This document shows positions 17,526-25,705 of a stretch of 64,000 nucleotides of DNA, in pieces. This DNA comes from JAGPDB01 sp046331265. GTDB lineage: Bacteria > Actinomycetota > Acidimicrobiia > IMCC26256 > JAGPDB01. Position 1 is the first letter of the stretch; the number at the start of each line of letters is the position of its first letter. The notes beneath the pieces were generated by a model, which did no database searches, had not been told where the DNA came from, and was given only the letters and a program-made list of their open reading frames with translations. Position numbers and translations under genes: made by a program. The stretch spans positions 1 to 64,000 of the forward strand of contig JAXLRE010000001.1 in the NCBI GenBank assembly GCA_046331265.1. Direction: 5' to 3'.

Positions 17526-18905
17526 GTGTCTGAAAACTCATCAACAACTGTTTCTGAATCAGAAAACGAAAACACAATAACATCAGAAGAAGAAACACAA
17601 ACAACATCTGAAAATACAAACGAAACAGAAACATCTTCACAAGCAGCAGACAATATTGCTGACGAAGAAACACCAATTGCAGTAAACGATTTAGGAATGA
17701 GTTTCGCTGACGCAATCAGCTCAAGCATTGTTGAATTTGATGACGGAGATCTTGTTAAAGGTACTGTCGTTAAAATTGATAAAGACGAAGTTCTTTTAGA
17801 TATAGGTTTTAAATCTGAAGGCGTTATCCCAGCTAAAGAATTATCGATTAGAAATGACGTTGACCCATTTAAAGAAGTTGAACTTGGTCAAGAATTAGAA
17901 GTTCTAGTTCTTACTAAAGAAGACAAAGATGGCCGTTTGATTCTTTCTAAGAAGCGTGCACAATACGAAAAAGCATGGTCAAGCATTGAAGAAGTTAAGA
18001 AAGCTGACGGAGTTGTTAAAGGTCTTGCAATTGAAGTTGTTAAAGGTGGAGTTATCGTTGACATAGGTTTGCGTGGTTTCTTACCTGCATCGCTTGTTGA
18101 TACCCGTCGTGTTCGTGACCTTTCTTCATTTGTTGGTAAAGAAGTTGAATGTAAGATTCTCGAATTAGATCGCAATCGCAACAATGTTGTTTTGTCTCGT
18201 CGTGCATTTTTGGAAGAAAACCAAAAGGGTAACCGCGACAGCTTCTTAGAGCACTTAAAAGTGGGTGAAATTAAAGAAGGTGTTATTTCTTCTTTGGTTC
18301 CATTCGGTGCTTTTGTTGATCTTGGCGGTATGGACGGACTTGTTCACGTTAGTGAACTTTCTTGGAAGCATATTGATTCTCCAGGACAAGTTGTTAAGGT
18401 TGGAGATCCAGTTAAAGTTAAAGTTCTTGAAGTTGATTTAGATCGTGAACGAATTTCTCTTTCACTTAAAGCAACTGAACGTGATCCTTGGACAGAGTTT
18501 GCTGAAAGCCATCAAATTGGAGAACTCGTTTATGGTCGTGTTAGCAAAGTTGTTCCTTTCGGTTCATTCATTCAAATAGGTGAAGGCATCGAAGGTCTTG
18601 TTCACATTTCTGAAATGGCTGAACATCACGTTGATACAGCAGAACAAGTTGTTCAACCTGGCGAAGAGCTATGGGTGAAAATTATCGAAATCGATATGGA
18701 ACGTAGAAGAATTTCTCTTTCTATTAAGCAAGCTGCTGAAGGTGGAGTTGTTGCTCAAGAGTATGCTGACATGTACGGTGAACATGCATACGATGAAGAA
18801 GGTAACTTCATTGGCGAAGCTCAAGGCGAGCAACCTGCAGAACAAGCTTCAGCTTCTGCTGAGCCAGAATCAGAAGATAATTCTGAAGAAGCTCCGCAAG
18901 CTTAA
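17526..18905 (+). CDS. rpsA: 30S ribosomal protein S1
   Basis: This 459-residue protein binds mRNA on the 30S subunit. Four S1/OB repeats are visible, starting near GDLVKGTVVKI, GVVKGLAIEVVKGGVIV, GEIKEGVISSLVPFGAFVD and GELVYGRVSKVVPFGSFIQ. The third and fourth contain GLVHVSELSW and GLVHISEMAE. It begins at GTG 17526 after AGGAGA. The first 55 residues are a low-complexity acidic Ser/Thr/Glu tract and the last 45 are again Glu/Ala/Gln-rich, so the core is flanked by disordered tails. The four-domain form is normal for actinobacteria. Confidence 0.96.
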   Translation: MSENSSTTVSESENENTITSEEETQTTSENTNETETSSQAADNIADEETPIAVNDLGMSFADAISSSIVEFDDGDLVKGTVVKIDKDEVLLDIGFKSEGVIPAKELSIRNDVDPFKEVELGQELEVLVLTKEDKDGRLILSKKRAQYEKAWSSIEEVKKADGVVKGLAIEVVKGGVIVDIGLRGFLPASLVDTRRVRDLSSFVGKEVECKILELDRNRNNVVLSRRAFLEENQKGNRDSFLEHLKVGEIKEGVISSLVPFGAFVDLGGMDGLVHVSELSWKHIDSPGQVVKVGDPVKVKVLEVDLDRERISLSLKATERDPWTEFAESHQIGELVYGRVSKVVPFGSFIQIGEGIEGLVHISEMAEHHVDTAEQVVQPGEELWVKIIEIDMERRRISLSIKQAAEGGVVAQEYADMYGEHAYDEEGNFIGEAQGEQPAEQASASAEPESEDNSEEAPQA

Positions 18906-20200
18906 GCACGTTTACATAACAGCTCGAAATATTTGGTGCTTCCAAACGGAATTTTTTGTTTAACTATTCCGTGGGCTCCTAAAGCTCTGGCCATCATAAC
19001 TGTTGGTAAACCAAAAGCATCATTTATTTCGTCGATAGTTTCAGTTATTTGCTCTTCTTTTTGTAGATCTCTAAAAAGTTCTAACTGTATTGGTTGATAG
19101 TTAGAGTCTAAAAGGTGATAACAGGTAATACTCATTAAGGTAATTATCTGATCTTTCGGTCTTTGAGTAAAAATTATTTTTGCATTTTCAAAGACGCTTC
19201 TGTCACTATTAAATGGTTGTGAAAAAAGATGGCGTTTAAACCAGCTTGTTCCATCTTTAAATTTTAAGTGAACATAAACGCCTTGAGCTTTTACTTCATT
19301 AAAGCGAAGTTTACGGGCAGTGCTATAGCAAAGATAAGAAAATCTTTTTATAAGTTCTGTTTCATCTTTTGTTTTTACGTCTAAAGCAAACTGCTTCCCA
19401 ACTATTCCTAGATTTGTTTCTACGTCATCCACTTCATACCCGCGTATGCGTTGATGCCAATACACTCCAACCACTCCTTCAAAAACATTTTTATGAAGCG
19501 TTAAAAGTGGTGAATTCAAGAAATCAATTGGAGTCATAATTCCGCGTTTATTTAGTCTGGCTTCAAATCGGCTTGCTATGCCGGGTAAATCTTGAAGTTT
19601 TATAGACTGATACTTTTCTACAAGATTTTCATGAGTTATCACGGTTAATCCATCAGGCTTATTGAAACCTGAAGCTAGTTTTGCCAAGAATCTATTTGTA
19701 GATATTCCAATATTGCATTTCATCCAGCAACCTAGATCTTCTCTAAGTCTTTGCTTTATCTCTTTTCCAATTTCATCTAAAGGGCGATTGTTAACACTGT
19801 TGCGAGTGCCTCGGAAATCCACAACACCTTCGTCGATACTTTTCATGGTTACATTTGGTGAATAACTTTTTAATATAGATAAAAGACCTTCGTATGCATG
19901 ATGGTATTTGGGGGGATCAGTTTCTAAAACTATAAGGTTTGGAATGAGTTGACTTATTTCGTCATAGCGCATTCCAACTTTTGCTCCTAGTGCTTTTGCT
20001 TCATAGCTAAGTGCAATCATGCAGCAGTGAGGAGTGATTCGATTAGTTACTCCTATGGGTTTACCTCTTAAATGTGGATGTGCTTGTTGCTCTACTGTTG
20101 CGAAACAGCTGTTGAGGTCAATGTGCATGACATTGGGTTCAGCTTTGTTTAGTTCCGAACTAGGATTTTTAGAAAGTGCGTTATCTAATAAGACGCTCAT
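18902..20200 (-). CDS. Y-family DNA polymerase (DinB/UmuC-type)
   Basis: This 432-residue protein is a translesion polymerase. MHIDLNSCFATVEQ holds the first catalytic Asp, YEAKALGAKVGM is the finger motif, and KSIDEGVVDF supplies the Asp-Glu pair. GISTNRFLAKLASGFNKPDG and LPGIASRFEARLNKRGI (helix-hairpin-helix) follow, then a little-finger domain. The sequence is divergent from standard DinB, so I give no symbol. It is translated from codons overlapping the stop of the preceding small gene (20200), and that small gene has an SOS box upstream. The pair is inserted between rpsA and the two-component genes of an otherwise conserved order. Its stop overlaps the convergent rpsA stop. Confidence 0.9.
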   Translation of the reverse strand: MSVLLDNALSKNPSSELNKAEPNVMHIDLNSCFATVEQQAHPHLRGKPIGVTNRITPHCCMIALSYEAKALGAKVGMRYDEISQLIPNLIVLETDPPKYHHAYEGLLSILKSYSPNVTMKSIDEGVVDFRGTRNSVNNRPLDEIGKEIKQRLREDLGCWMKCNIGISTNRFLAKLASGFNKPDGLTVITHENLVEKYQSIKLQDLPGIASRFEARLNKRGIMTPIDFLNSPLLTLHKNVFEGVVGVYWHQRIRGYEVDDVETNLGIVGKQFALDVKTKDETELIKRFSYLCYSTARKLRFNEVKAQGVYVHLKFKDGTSWFKRHLFSQPFNSDRSVFENAKIIFTQRPKDQIITLMSITCYHLLDSNYQPIQLELFRDLQKEEQITETIDEINDAFGLPTVMMARALGAHGIVKQKIPFGSTKYFELLCKRA

Positions 20201-20472
20201 TAGTCAACAATAATTTTTGAGATTAAAGTCCAGGTTAAACTTTCTGCATCGAATTCAATTCTGTAATCGGCTAACGAGTCAGTCATGTCGAATACGTGAA
20301 TCATTCTTTCGCCTTTGCTGGTGGGGTGGCGAAAACCTAATTCGTTGAACTCTATGACGCGACCTTTGTGTTTTATTTTTCTCGGCATGCAGTTGTTCTT
20401 AGTATTTCCGTCACCAAAAACGCATAGAACTTCTATTCTTTCATCAAGATTTTCTACCTCTAACTTTTGCAT
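20200..20472 (-). CDS. Small protein co-encoded with the Y-family polymerase
   Basis: This 90-residue soluble protein is unassigned. It has RIEVLCVFGDG at the start, then PRKIKHKGRVIEFNELGF, and a final ESLTWTLISKIIVD. The pattern (basic KIKxKGR, then HPT, GERMIHVF, FDAESLTWTL) resembles small proteins I have seen beside dinB-like genes, but that is memory only. The ATG at 20472 has a perfect GGAGG five bases upstream; an upstream in-frame codon at 20532 would start inside the promoter. Its stop overlaps the polymerase start. A role as a polymerase cofactor is an inference from coupling and shared SOS control. Confidence 0.7.
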   Translation of the reverse strand: MQKLEVENLDERIEVLCVFGDGNTKNNCMPRKIKHKGRVIEFNELGFRHPTSKGERMIHVFDMTDSLADYRIEFDAESLTWTLISKIIVD

Positions 20473-20507
20473 GAGTCCTCCAGTACGATGCAATGGCTTT
20501 CTGAAAG

Positions 20508-20521
20508 CAAACATATGTTCG
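20508..20521 (-). promoter_or_regulatory. SOS (LexA) box upstream of the Y-polymerase cassette
   Basis: Read on the minus strand the site is CGAACATATGTTTG. It matches the Gram-positive/actinobacterial SOS pattern CGAAC-N4-GTTYG, with one change from the perfect palindrome. TTGATA and TATTAT lie directly upstream on the same strand, so bound LexA would cover the start of transcription. The core GAACATATGTT is identical to the box before uvrA. Confidence 0.8.
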
Positions 20522-20553
20522 TATAATATCAAACTCCTACGACACCCTCTAAA

Positions 20554-20669
20554 CCGTGTTGGGTCGAAAAACTATCGATTTCCGGACTAAATAAAGGTAA
20601 ACACGAGAGTAACTTAATGTGTTTGTGGGGTTTTCTATCGAAAAACGATAGTTTTTCGACCCAACACGG
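20554..20669 (-). repeat. MITE-like repeat element, copy B (inverted core)
   Basis: The 19-bp arms TTGGGTCGAAAAACTATCG (20559-20577) and its complement (20646-20664) are exact, and five further bases on each side (CCGTG / CACGG) extend the repeat to 24 bp. The core, read on the minus strand, aligns with copy A from AAAATCCCACAAACAC onward at about 37 of 47 positions by hand. The element lies between the 3' end of the response-regulator gene and the SOS promoter of the Y-polymerase cassette. Confidence 0.8.
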
Positions 20670-20698
20670 AGAATGCGTGTGGGGGAAGTGAGAGTGAG

Positions 20699-21346
20699 CT
20701 AGCGGATTTCGATAATGCCTGTTCGAACTCCAGTTAATACTGCTTGAGTTCGATCTCGGGCATCTAATTTTTCGTAAATAGAAGCTAAATGGTTTTTAAC
20801 AGTTTTCACGCTAATAAATAAATCAGTTGCGACATCGTTTGTACTTCGACCATCAGCAATGAGTTGCAAGATTTCTGTTTCGCGTTTTGTCAAAATACCA
20901 GTATCAGCATCAACAACGCTATCGTCAGCTGGAGTATTTGAACCAGTATCTAAAAGTTGTTGAGCAATGCTAGAGGTTAAAAGTTCTCCATGAGCAACTT
21001 TGTTTACAACTTCAATAACTTCAGACATCGGAGCATCTTTAGTCATAAAAGCGCTAGCGCCTGAATTTATTGCTTGATTTACAACTGCAGCTTCACCGTG
21101 CATTGTTAACATCACAACACGAGTTTCAGGTTTTGAAGATTTAATAATTTTTAATGCAGATAGTCCATCCATAACAGGCATGGTTATATCTAGCATGACA
21201 ATGTCTGGAGAAAATTCTTCTACTAAACGAATACCTTCTTCGCCGTCGCCTGCTTCACCAACAACGTCATATCCGTTGTCGGTCAACGCACGTTTAACTG
21301 CTTGGCGCACAAGTTTATGATCATCTACAAGTAATACTTTTGTCAT
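20699..21346 (-). CDS. NarL/LuxR-family response regulator
   Basis: This 215-residue regulator has a receiver domain (acidic pair in LLVDDHKLVR, phosphoacceptor Asp in DIVMLDITMPVMDG, Lys in AFMTKDAPM) and a C-terminal LuxR-type helix-turn-helix (LTKRETEILQLIADGRSTNDVA, read in two parts, then SVKTVKNHLASIYEKL). Its start overlaps the stop of the sensor kinase by four bases, so the two form a two-component pair. Target genes cannot be told from the sequence. Confidence 0.95.
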   Translation of the reverse strand: MTKVLLVDDHKLVRQAVKRALTDNGYDVVGEAGDGEEGIRLVEEFSPDIVMLDITMPVMDGLSALKIIKSSKPETRVVMLTMHGEAAVVNQAINSGASAFMTKDAPMSEVIEVVNKVAHGELLTSSIAQQLLDTGSNTPADDSVVDADTGILTKRETEILQLIADGRSTNDVATDLFISVKTVKNHLASIYEKLDARDRTQAVLTGVRTGIIEIR

Positions 21347-23004
21347 GAAGGTACCTCAACTTCCGCTTCGATGATAGTCCCTTTTCCAGGGGCAGAGGTG
21401 ACGTTTAACTGGGCGTGAATGGTATCGGCTCGTTCTCTCATACCTATTAGACCAAAACTTTCTTTCTTTTCCTTGTTCCTCATGAATCCCTTACCATCAT
21501 CCCGAATAGTTAAATGCACCTGGCCATCTTCCTCTAAAAGCCAAGACACCCAAGCATGAGACGCCTCGGCATGTTTATAAACATTATTAAGACCTTCTTG
21601 CATTATTCTCCACATTTCACGTTCTATTTGGACTGGCAAAACACGCTTAGTGATATTTGTCTCGAATTGAACATCTAAACCTGTGCGGTCACCAAACCTA
21701 GGTAAATACTCTTGAGCAAGAGAATGAAATGGACGTTCATTGTTAACCGTTGCTCGAAGTTCATAAAGTGTCTCACGCAATTCACCTACGACTTCACGGA
21801 CGATGTCTCTAAGTTCTGCCAACTCAGGAATTTCTTCATGTTGAGGAATCAAACGTTCTAGCTCAAAAGCAACATAGGCTAAAGCTTGTGCAAGACGGTC
21901 GTGTAAATCTCGTGCAATACGACTTCGTTCCTCTTCAGCTCCCATGTTTCGTAGACGTTGAAACCATAAAGCGTTGTCGATTGCTAAAGCAAGAGGTTCA
22001 GAGATTTCTTGCAAAAGCGATGCATCACGTTTCGAATATTTATTTTCATCACTATGTTCAAGTGCAGCTATACCTACAACATTTCCTCGTGCTCGTAATG
22101 CGATATACATTCCAGAATGGGCAAGTGGAGAGCAGCCGACATATCCATCAGTTGTAAAGTCGTGAACAACTGCGTTTTGTGTCCCTAATGTTTGAGCCAA
22201 TGGTGCTGGAAGTTCATGAACTGAAATTGGTGTTGCAAGTCGAATACCTTCTGCTAATTCCACGCGCCAAAGATTGTGCGTGGAGTCTGCTACAACAATT
22301 GCTAAATATTGAACATCGTATAAATCATGAAATCGATTTCTAGTTGAAGCAATAACTTCACCCAAATCTAATGATGCTGGCAATGTTTGCGCTACATCGT
22401 GAAGTGCAAGTAGCAACGAGTTGGCATGGCCCATGCGACGCATTTCGTCGACAACAAAGCGAGAGCTAGCTTCTGCTTCTTTTGCAAAGATGCGCATAAC
22501 TGCACCAATGATTCCGCTTATAACAAGTATTAACGTGTTTTGAACCATTGTTGGCATTGGAGTTTTCTCACTGTCGATTACATATTCAATGCCTGATATA
22601 GATGATGTGATTATGAAAGCAGTAACAAGGGGCGCTGTGATGCCACTAGATAAACCAGTTACAATGAGTATGGGAATTGCTACAAGAACAAAAGGGCTTG
22701 ACCATTGGTTGGTTAATGCCATCGCACTTAAAAGTGAGACAACGTCTAGAGTTATATTTATAAACCGATCTGATACAGAACCCTGTAGAGGTATCGGATG
22801 AAACGTTCTGTGTAAAGCATTTAATGACAAAATTACTGTGGCCGCGACAAGTGGAGAAAGGTTTGCGTTATTCTTTTCAGAAATGGCAATTAGTACGCTG
22901 ACAATGATTGTTGTCCAACGTAAAAAAACAATCATTAGTTTTACGCCTTGCGACGTAAAGAATGAATCGCTTTTAGTTTGCGCTATTGGTGCAGGTGTGG
23001 CCAT
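21343..23004 (-). CDS. Membrane sensor histidine kinase, HisKA_3 type with GAF domain
   Basis: This 553-residue kinase has about five hydrophobic segments in the first 180 residues, a GAF-like sensory region (about 205-345), a HisKA_3 dimerisation helix with the phosphorylated His in IARDLHDRLAQALAYVAFE (near residue 365), and a C-terminal ATPase domain (NVYKHAEASHAWV, DDGKGF, FGLIGMRERA). It belongs to the NarX/LiaS/DegS class and pairs with the NarL-type regulator that overlaps its stop. It is divergent from coaE across 63 bases. The signal sensed is unknown. Confidence 0.93.
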   Translation of the reverse strand: MATPAPIAQTKSDSFFTSQGVKLMIVFLRWTTIIVSVLIAISEKNNANLSPLVAATVILSLNALHRTFHPIPLQGSVSDRFINITLDVVSLLSAMALTNQWSSPFVLVAIPILIVTGLSSGITAPLVTAFIITSSISGIEYVIDSEKTPMPTMVQNTLILVISGIIGAVMRIFAKEAEASSRFVVDEMRRMGHANSLLLALHDVAQTLPASLDLGEVIASTRNRFHDLYDVQYLAIVVADSTHNLWRVELAEGIRLATPISVHELPAPLAQTLGTQNAVVHDFTTDGYVGCSPLAHSGMYIALRARGNVVGIAALEHSDENKYSKRDASLLQEISEPLALAIDNALWFQRLRNMGAEEERSRIARDLHDRLAQALAYVAFELERLIPQHEEIPELAELRDIVREVVGELRETLYELRATVNNERPFHSLAQEYLPRFGDRTGLDVQFETNITKRVLPVQIEREMWRIMQEGLNNVYKHAEASHAWVSWLLEEDGQVHLTIRDDGKGFMRNKEKKESFGLIGMRERADTIHAQLNVTSAPGKGTIIEAEVEVPS

Positions 23005-23055
23005 AGTTCTCTATACCTATCGTCCTAAAAATCTGCCAAATAAAGGGCAAACGCC

Positions 23056-23061
23056 TAGACT
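23056..23061 (+). promoter_or_regulatory. Leaderless -10 element TAGACT for coaE
   Basis: TAGACT ends six bases before the coaE ATG, and no Shine-Dalgarno site lies close enough to act. This makes coaE-uvrB a separate transcription unit from the divergent kinase. Confidence 0.5.
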
Positions 23062-23067
23062 TTCACT

Positions 23068-23652
23068 ATGCATAAAGTGGCGGTAATTGGACAAATAGGG
23101 GCAGGAAAAAGCGAAGTTGTGCGAATATGCTCGGAAATGGACTTTCCTATTGTCTCAGCTGATCATATAGCAAGAATGTTGCTTGACCTTCCAGGTGTTG
23201 CTCATGACGATGTAGCTAAAGCTTTCCCAGATGTTGTTGATTCCGTAGGTCGAATAAATCGTCATGCATTAGCTATGGATGTTTTTTCTAACGAAGAACA
23301 CTTAGAACTTTTAGAAAGCATAATTCATCCACATGTGTGGCAGATCGTTGCTTCGTTTTTCATGGAGTGCGAAAAGAAGGGCGAAGATATTTGTTTTGTT
23401 GAAGTTAGCGCGCCAGACGAGTCAATCAAAACACGTTTCGATGAAATGTGGTTTATAGATGCAGATATTAATGTTCGTAAACAAAGATGTATCGATAGAG
23501 GCATGGATGAGAAAGATTTTGAAGCAAGAAATAAATTTCAAGAATCACATTTACGTCTATGTGATCTAGCAAGTCGTACAATATTGAATGAGGGTACTAT
23601 AGAGGAGTTAGAAAATAGTATTAAATCTATTTGTGCAGAGCTTTCACGTTAG
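23068..23652 (+). CDS. coaE: Dephospho-CoA kinase
   Basis: This 194-residue P-loop kinase performs the last step of coenzyme A synthesis. The Walker A loop is GQIGAGKSE, ISADH-type VSADHIARMLL gives the substrate Asp, and the lid region includes RKQRCIDRGM. No C-terminal GrpB/UPF0157 fusion, as found in Mycobacterium CoaE, is present, so this is the short form. uvrB follows after eight bases. Identification is supported by the rpsA-coaE-uvrB synteny seen in actinobacteria. Confidence 0.93.
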   Translation: MHKVAVIGQIGAGKSEVVRICSEMDFPIVSADHIARMLLDLPGVAHDDVAKAFPDVVDSVGRINRHALAMDVFSNEEHLELLESIIHPHVWQIVASFFMECEKKGEDICFVEVSAPDESIKTRFDEMWFIDADINVRKQRCIDRGMDEKDFEARNKFQESHLRLCDLASRTILNEGTIEELENSIKSICAELSR

Positions 23653-23660
23653 AAGATTAG

Positions 23661-25655
23661 ATGTTTGAACTAAATAGTGAATACGAACCGTCTGGAGATC
23701 AACCGTTTGCTATTGATGCTTTATCGCAAGGTGTTGAAAAAAGTTTTGATTACCAAACTTTATTAGGTATCACAGGTTCTGGTAAATCATTTACTGTTGC
23801 AAGTGTGATTGCAAAACTAAATAGACCTGCATTGATTTTGGCTCCAAACAAATCTTTAGCTGCGCAGTTGGCTAGCGAGTTTCGTGGGTACTTTCCAAAA
23901 AATCGAGTTGAATATTTTGTTTCATATTATGACTACTATCAGCCGGAAGCATATATTGCTCAGACGGATACATTTATCGAAAAAGACTCTTCAATTAATG
24001 ACGAGATTGATCGTTTGCGTCATGCCGCAACATCAGCATTGTTGTCTAGACGTGACACAATAATTGTTGCCAGTGTTAGTGCTATATATGGCTTGGGATC
24101 TCCTGATTCGTATAAAACAAATATGTGTTTTATTAATAAAGGCGAAACTGTAGATCAACGCGCATTGTTGTCAAGGCTTGTCGATCTTCAATATGAAAGA
24201 AATGATGTTGGTTTTATTCGAAATAAGTTTCGTGTTCGAGGAGACACGATCGACATTTTTCCAGCATACGAAGAAAGAGTAATTAGGGTTGAACTTTTTG
24301 GAGATGATGTTGACCGAATTTCGTTGATTGATCCGCTTACAGGAGAACTTTTTCAAGAAATTGATTCAGTTGCAATTTTTCCTGCATCGCATTATGTGGT
24401 TGATGCTTCGATTATGAAAGTAGCGATCGAAGAAATTGAGCAAGATCTTGAAGTTCGATTAAAAGAATTAAAAAAAGAAAATAAACTTGTTGAAGAGCAG
24501 CGTTTGAGATCTCGCACCGAACATGATTTAGAAATGTTGCGAGAAGTTGGCGTCTGCTCGGGTATTGAAAACTATTCTCGATATTTAGATCGACGTAAAC
24601 CAGGACAAGCACCGTATACATTGCTTGATTACTTTCCAAAAGACTTTGTTACGTTCATAGATGAAAGTCACGTTACGGTTCCTCAAATTAGGGGACAGAA
24701 TGCTGGAGATAAATCTCGAAAAGATAACTTGGTCGAATACGGTTTTCGTCTACCAAGTGCTAGAGACAACAGACCTCTTACTTTTGATGAAACTATTGAA
24801 CGTTTAGGTTCTGTAGTTTTTATGTCTGCAACTCCAGGAAGTTACGAACGAGAAGTTTCTAAGCAAGTAGTTGAACAGATTATTCGTCCTACAGGGCTTT
24901 TAGATCCTCAGGTTGAGGTCCGTCCGACTAAAGAGCAAATTGATGATTTAATTAACGAGATTCAAGATAGTATCGAAAAGAAAGAACGTGTTTTAGTAAC
25001 AACCTTGACAAAGAAAATGGCAGAAGATCTAACCGATTATCTTCAAGATGCAGAAATTAAAGTTAGATATTTGCATAGCGATATCGACACCATTGAACGT
25101 ATAGAAATTTTGCGAGACTTACGTTTAGGTGAATGTGATGTTGTCGTCGGTATTAACTTGCTGCGTGAAGGTTTGGATTTACCTGAAGTTAGTCTTGTCG
25201 CAATATTAGATGCTGACAAAGAAGGATTTTTACGATCAGAAACTTCTCTTATCCAAACTATTGGACGTGCAGCACGAAATGTAAATGGTCGTGTGATCAT
25301 GTATGCCGATCGAATTACTGATTCCATGCGGTTCGCAATTTCTGAAACTAATCGACGTCGTGCTTTGCAAATTAAATATAACGAAGAAAACGGAATTAAT
25401 CCAACACCAATTGTTAAGGCTGTTGCAGATATTTTAGATATGTTACGTGGAGGCGAAACCGATGTCGATGTTGAAAAAATTGATATCGCTTCGTTGGCTA
25501 ATTTAGGAAATGAAGAAGTTAAAAGACTTATTGCATCATTAGAAGACGAAATGCATGAAGCAGCTAAAGAACTAAATTTTGAGGAAGCTGCTCGTTTACG
25601 TGATGAAATAAAGCTCATCAAAAAAGAGTTGAAAGAAATGGTTGGGCTTGGATAG
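23661..25655 (+). CDS. uvrB: Excinuclease ABC subunit B
   Basis: This 664-residue helicase-like protein verifies DNA damage and loads UvrC. Walker A is GITGSGKSFTVA, the beta-hairpin region includes YYDYYQPEAYI, the DEAD-type motif is FIDESHVTVPQ, and motif VI is QTIGRAARN. A C-terminal UVR domain (EMHEAAKELNFEEAARLRDE) that contacts UvrC ends the protein. It lies eight bases after coaE, with no SOS box at that gap, so LexA control here is seen at uvrA only. Confidence 0.97.
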   Translation: MFELNSEYEPSGDQPFAIDALSQGVEKSFDYQTLLGITGSGKSFTVASVIAKLNRPALILAPNKSLAAQLASEFRGYFPKNRVEYFVSYYDYYQPEAYIAQTDTFIEKDSSINDEIDRLRHAATSALLSRRDTIIVASVSAIYGLGSPDSYKTNMCFINKGETVDQRALLSRLVDLQYERNDVGFIRNKFRVRGDTIDIFPAYEERVIRVELFGDDVDRISLIDPLTGELFQEIDSVAIFPASHYVVDASIMKVAIEEIEQDLEVRLKELKKENKLVEEQRLRSRTEHDLEMLREVGVCSGIENYSRYLDRRKPGQAPYTLLDYFPKDFVTFIDESHVTVPQIRGQNAGDKSRKDNLVEYGFRLPSARDNRPLTFDETIERLGSVVFMSATPGSYEREVSKQVVEQIIRPTGLLDPQVEVRPTKEQIDDLINEIQDSIEKKERVLVTTLTKKMAEDLTDYLQDAEIKVRYLHSDIDTIERIEILRDLRLGECDVVVGINLLREGLDLPEVSLVAILDADKEGFLRSETSLIQTIGRAARNVNGRVIMYADRITDSMRFAISETNRRRALQIKYNEENGINPTPIVKAVADILDMLRGGETDVDVEKIDIASLANLGNEEVKRLIASLEDEMHEAAKELNFEEAARLRDEIKLIKKELKEMVGLG

Positions 25656-25676
25656 ACAAGTTTACATGCACACACT

Positions 25677-25690
25677 AGAACATATGTTCG
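25677..25690 (+). promoter_or_regulatory. SOS (LexA) box upstream of uvrA
   Basis: AGAACATATGTTCG contains the perfect 12-base palindrome GAACATATGTTC. It lies between the end of uvrB and the -10 hexamer TAGGAT (25694), so a repressor here would occupy the promoter spacer. It shares its core with the box before the Y-polymerase cassette. Confidence 0.85.
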
Positions 25691-25693
25691 TGT

Positions 25694-25699
25694 TAGGAT
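25694..25699 (+). promoter_or_regulatory. Leaderless -10 element TAGGAT for uvrA
   Basis: TAGGAT is followed by six bases (taatag) and ATG. The SOS box ends three bases upstream. The arrangement predicts a leaderless uvrA mRNA under LexA control. AGGA could also be read as a weak ribosome site, which is the alternative. Confidence 0.5.
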
Positions 25700-25705
25700 T
25701 AATAG

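Noticed and set aside
17447..17728. A 93-codon open frame antisense to the rpsA leader and start
   Set aside because: Its Ser/Val-rich product mirrors the Glu/Thr-rich N-terminus of S1 on the opposite strand.
20473..20532. An upstream start for the small gene beside the Y-polymerase
   Set aside because: It would begin inside the promoter and SOS box, while ATG 20472 has a perfect GGAGG.
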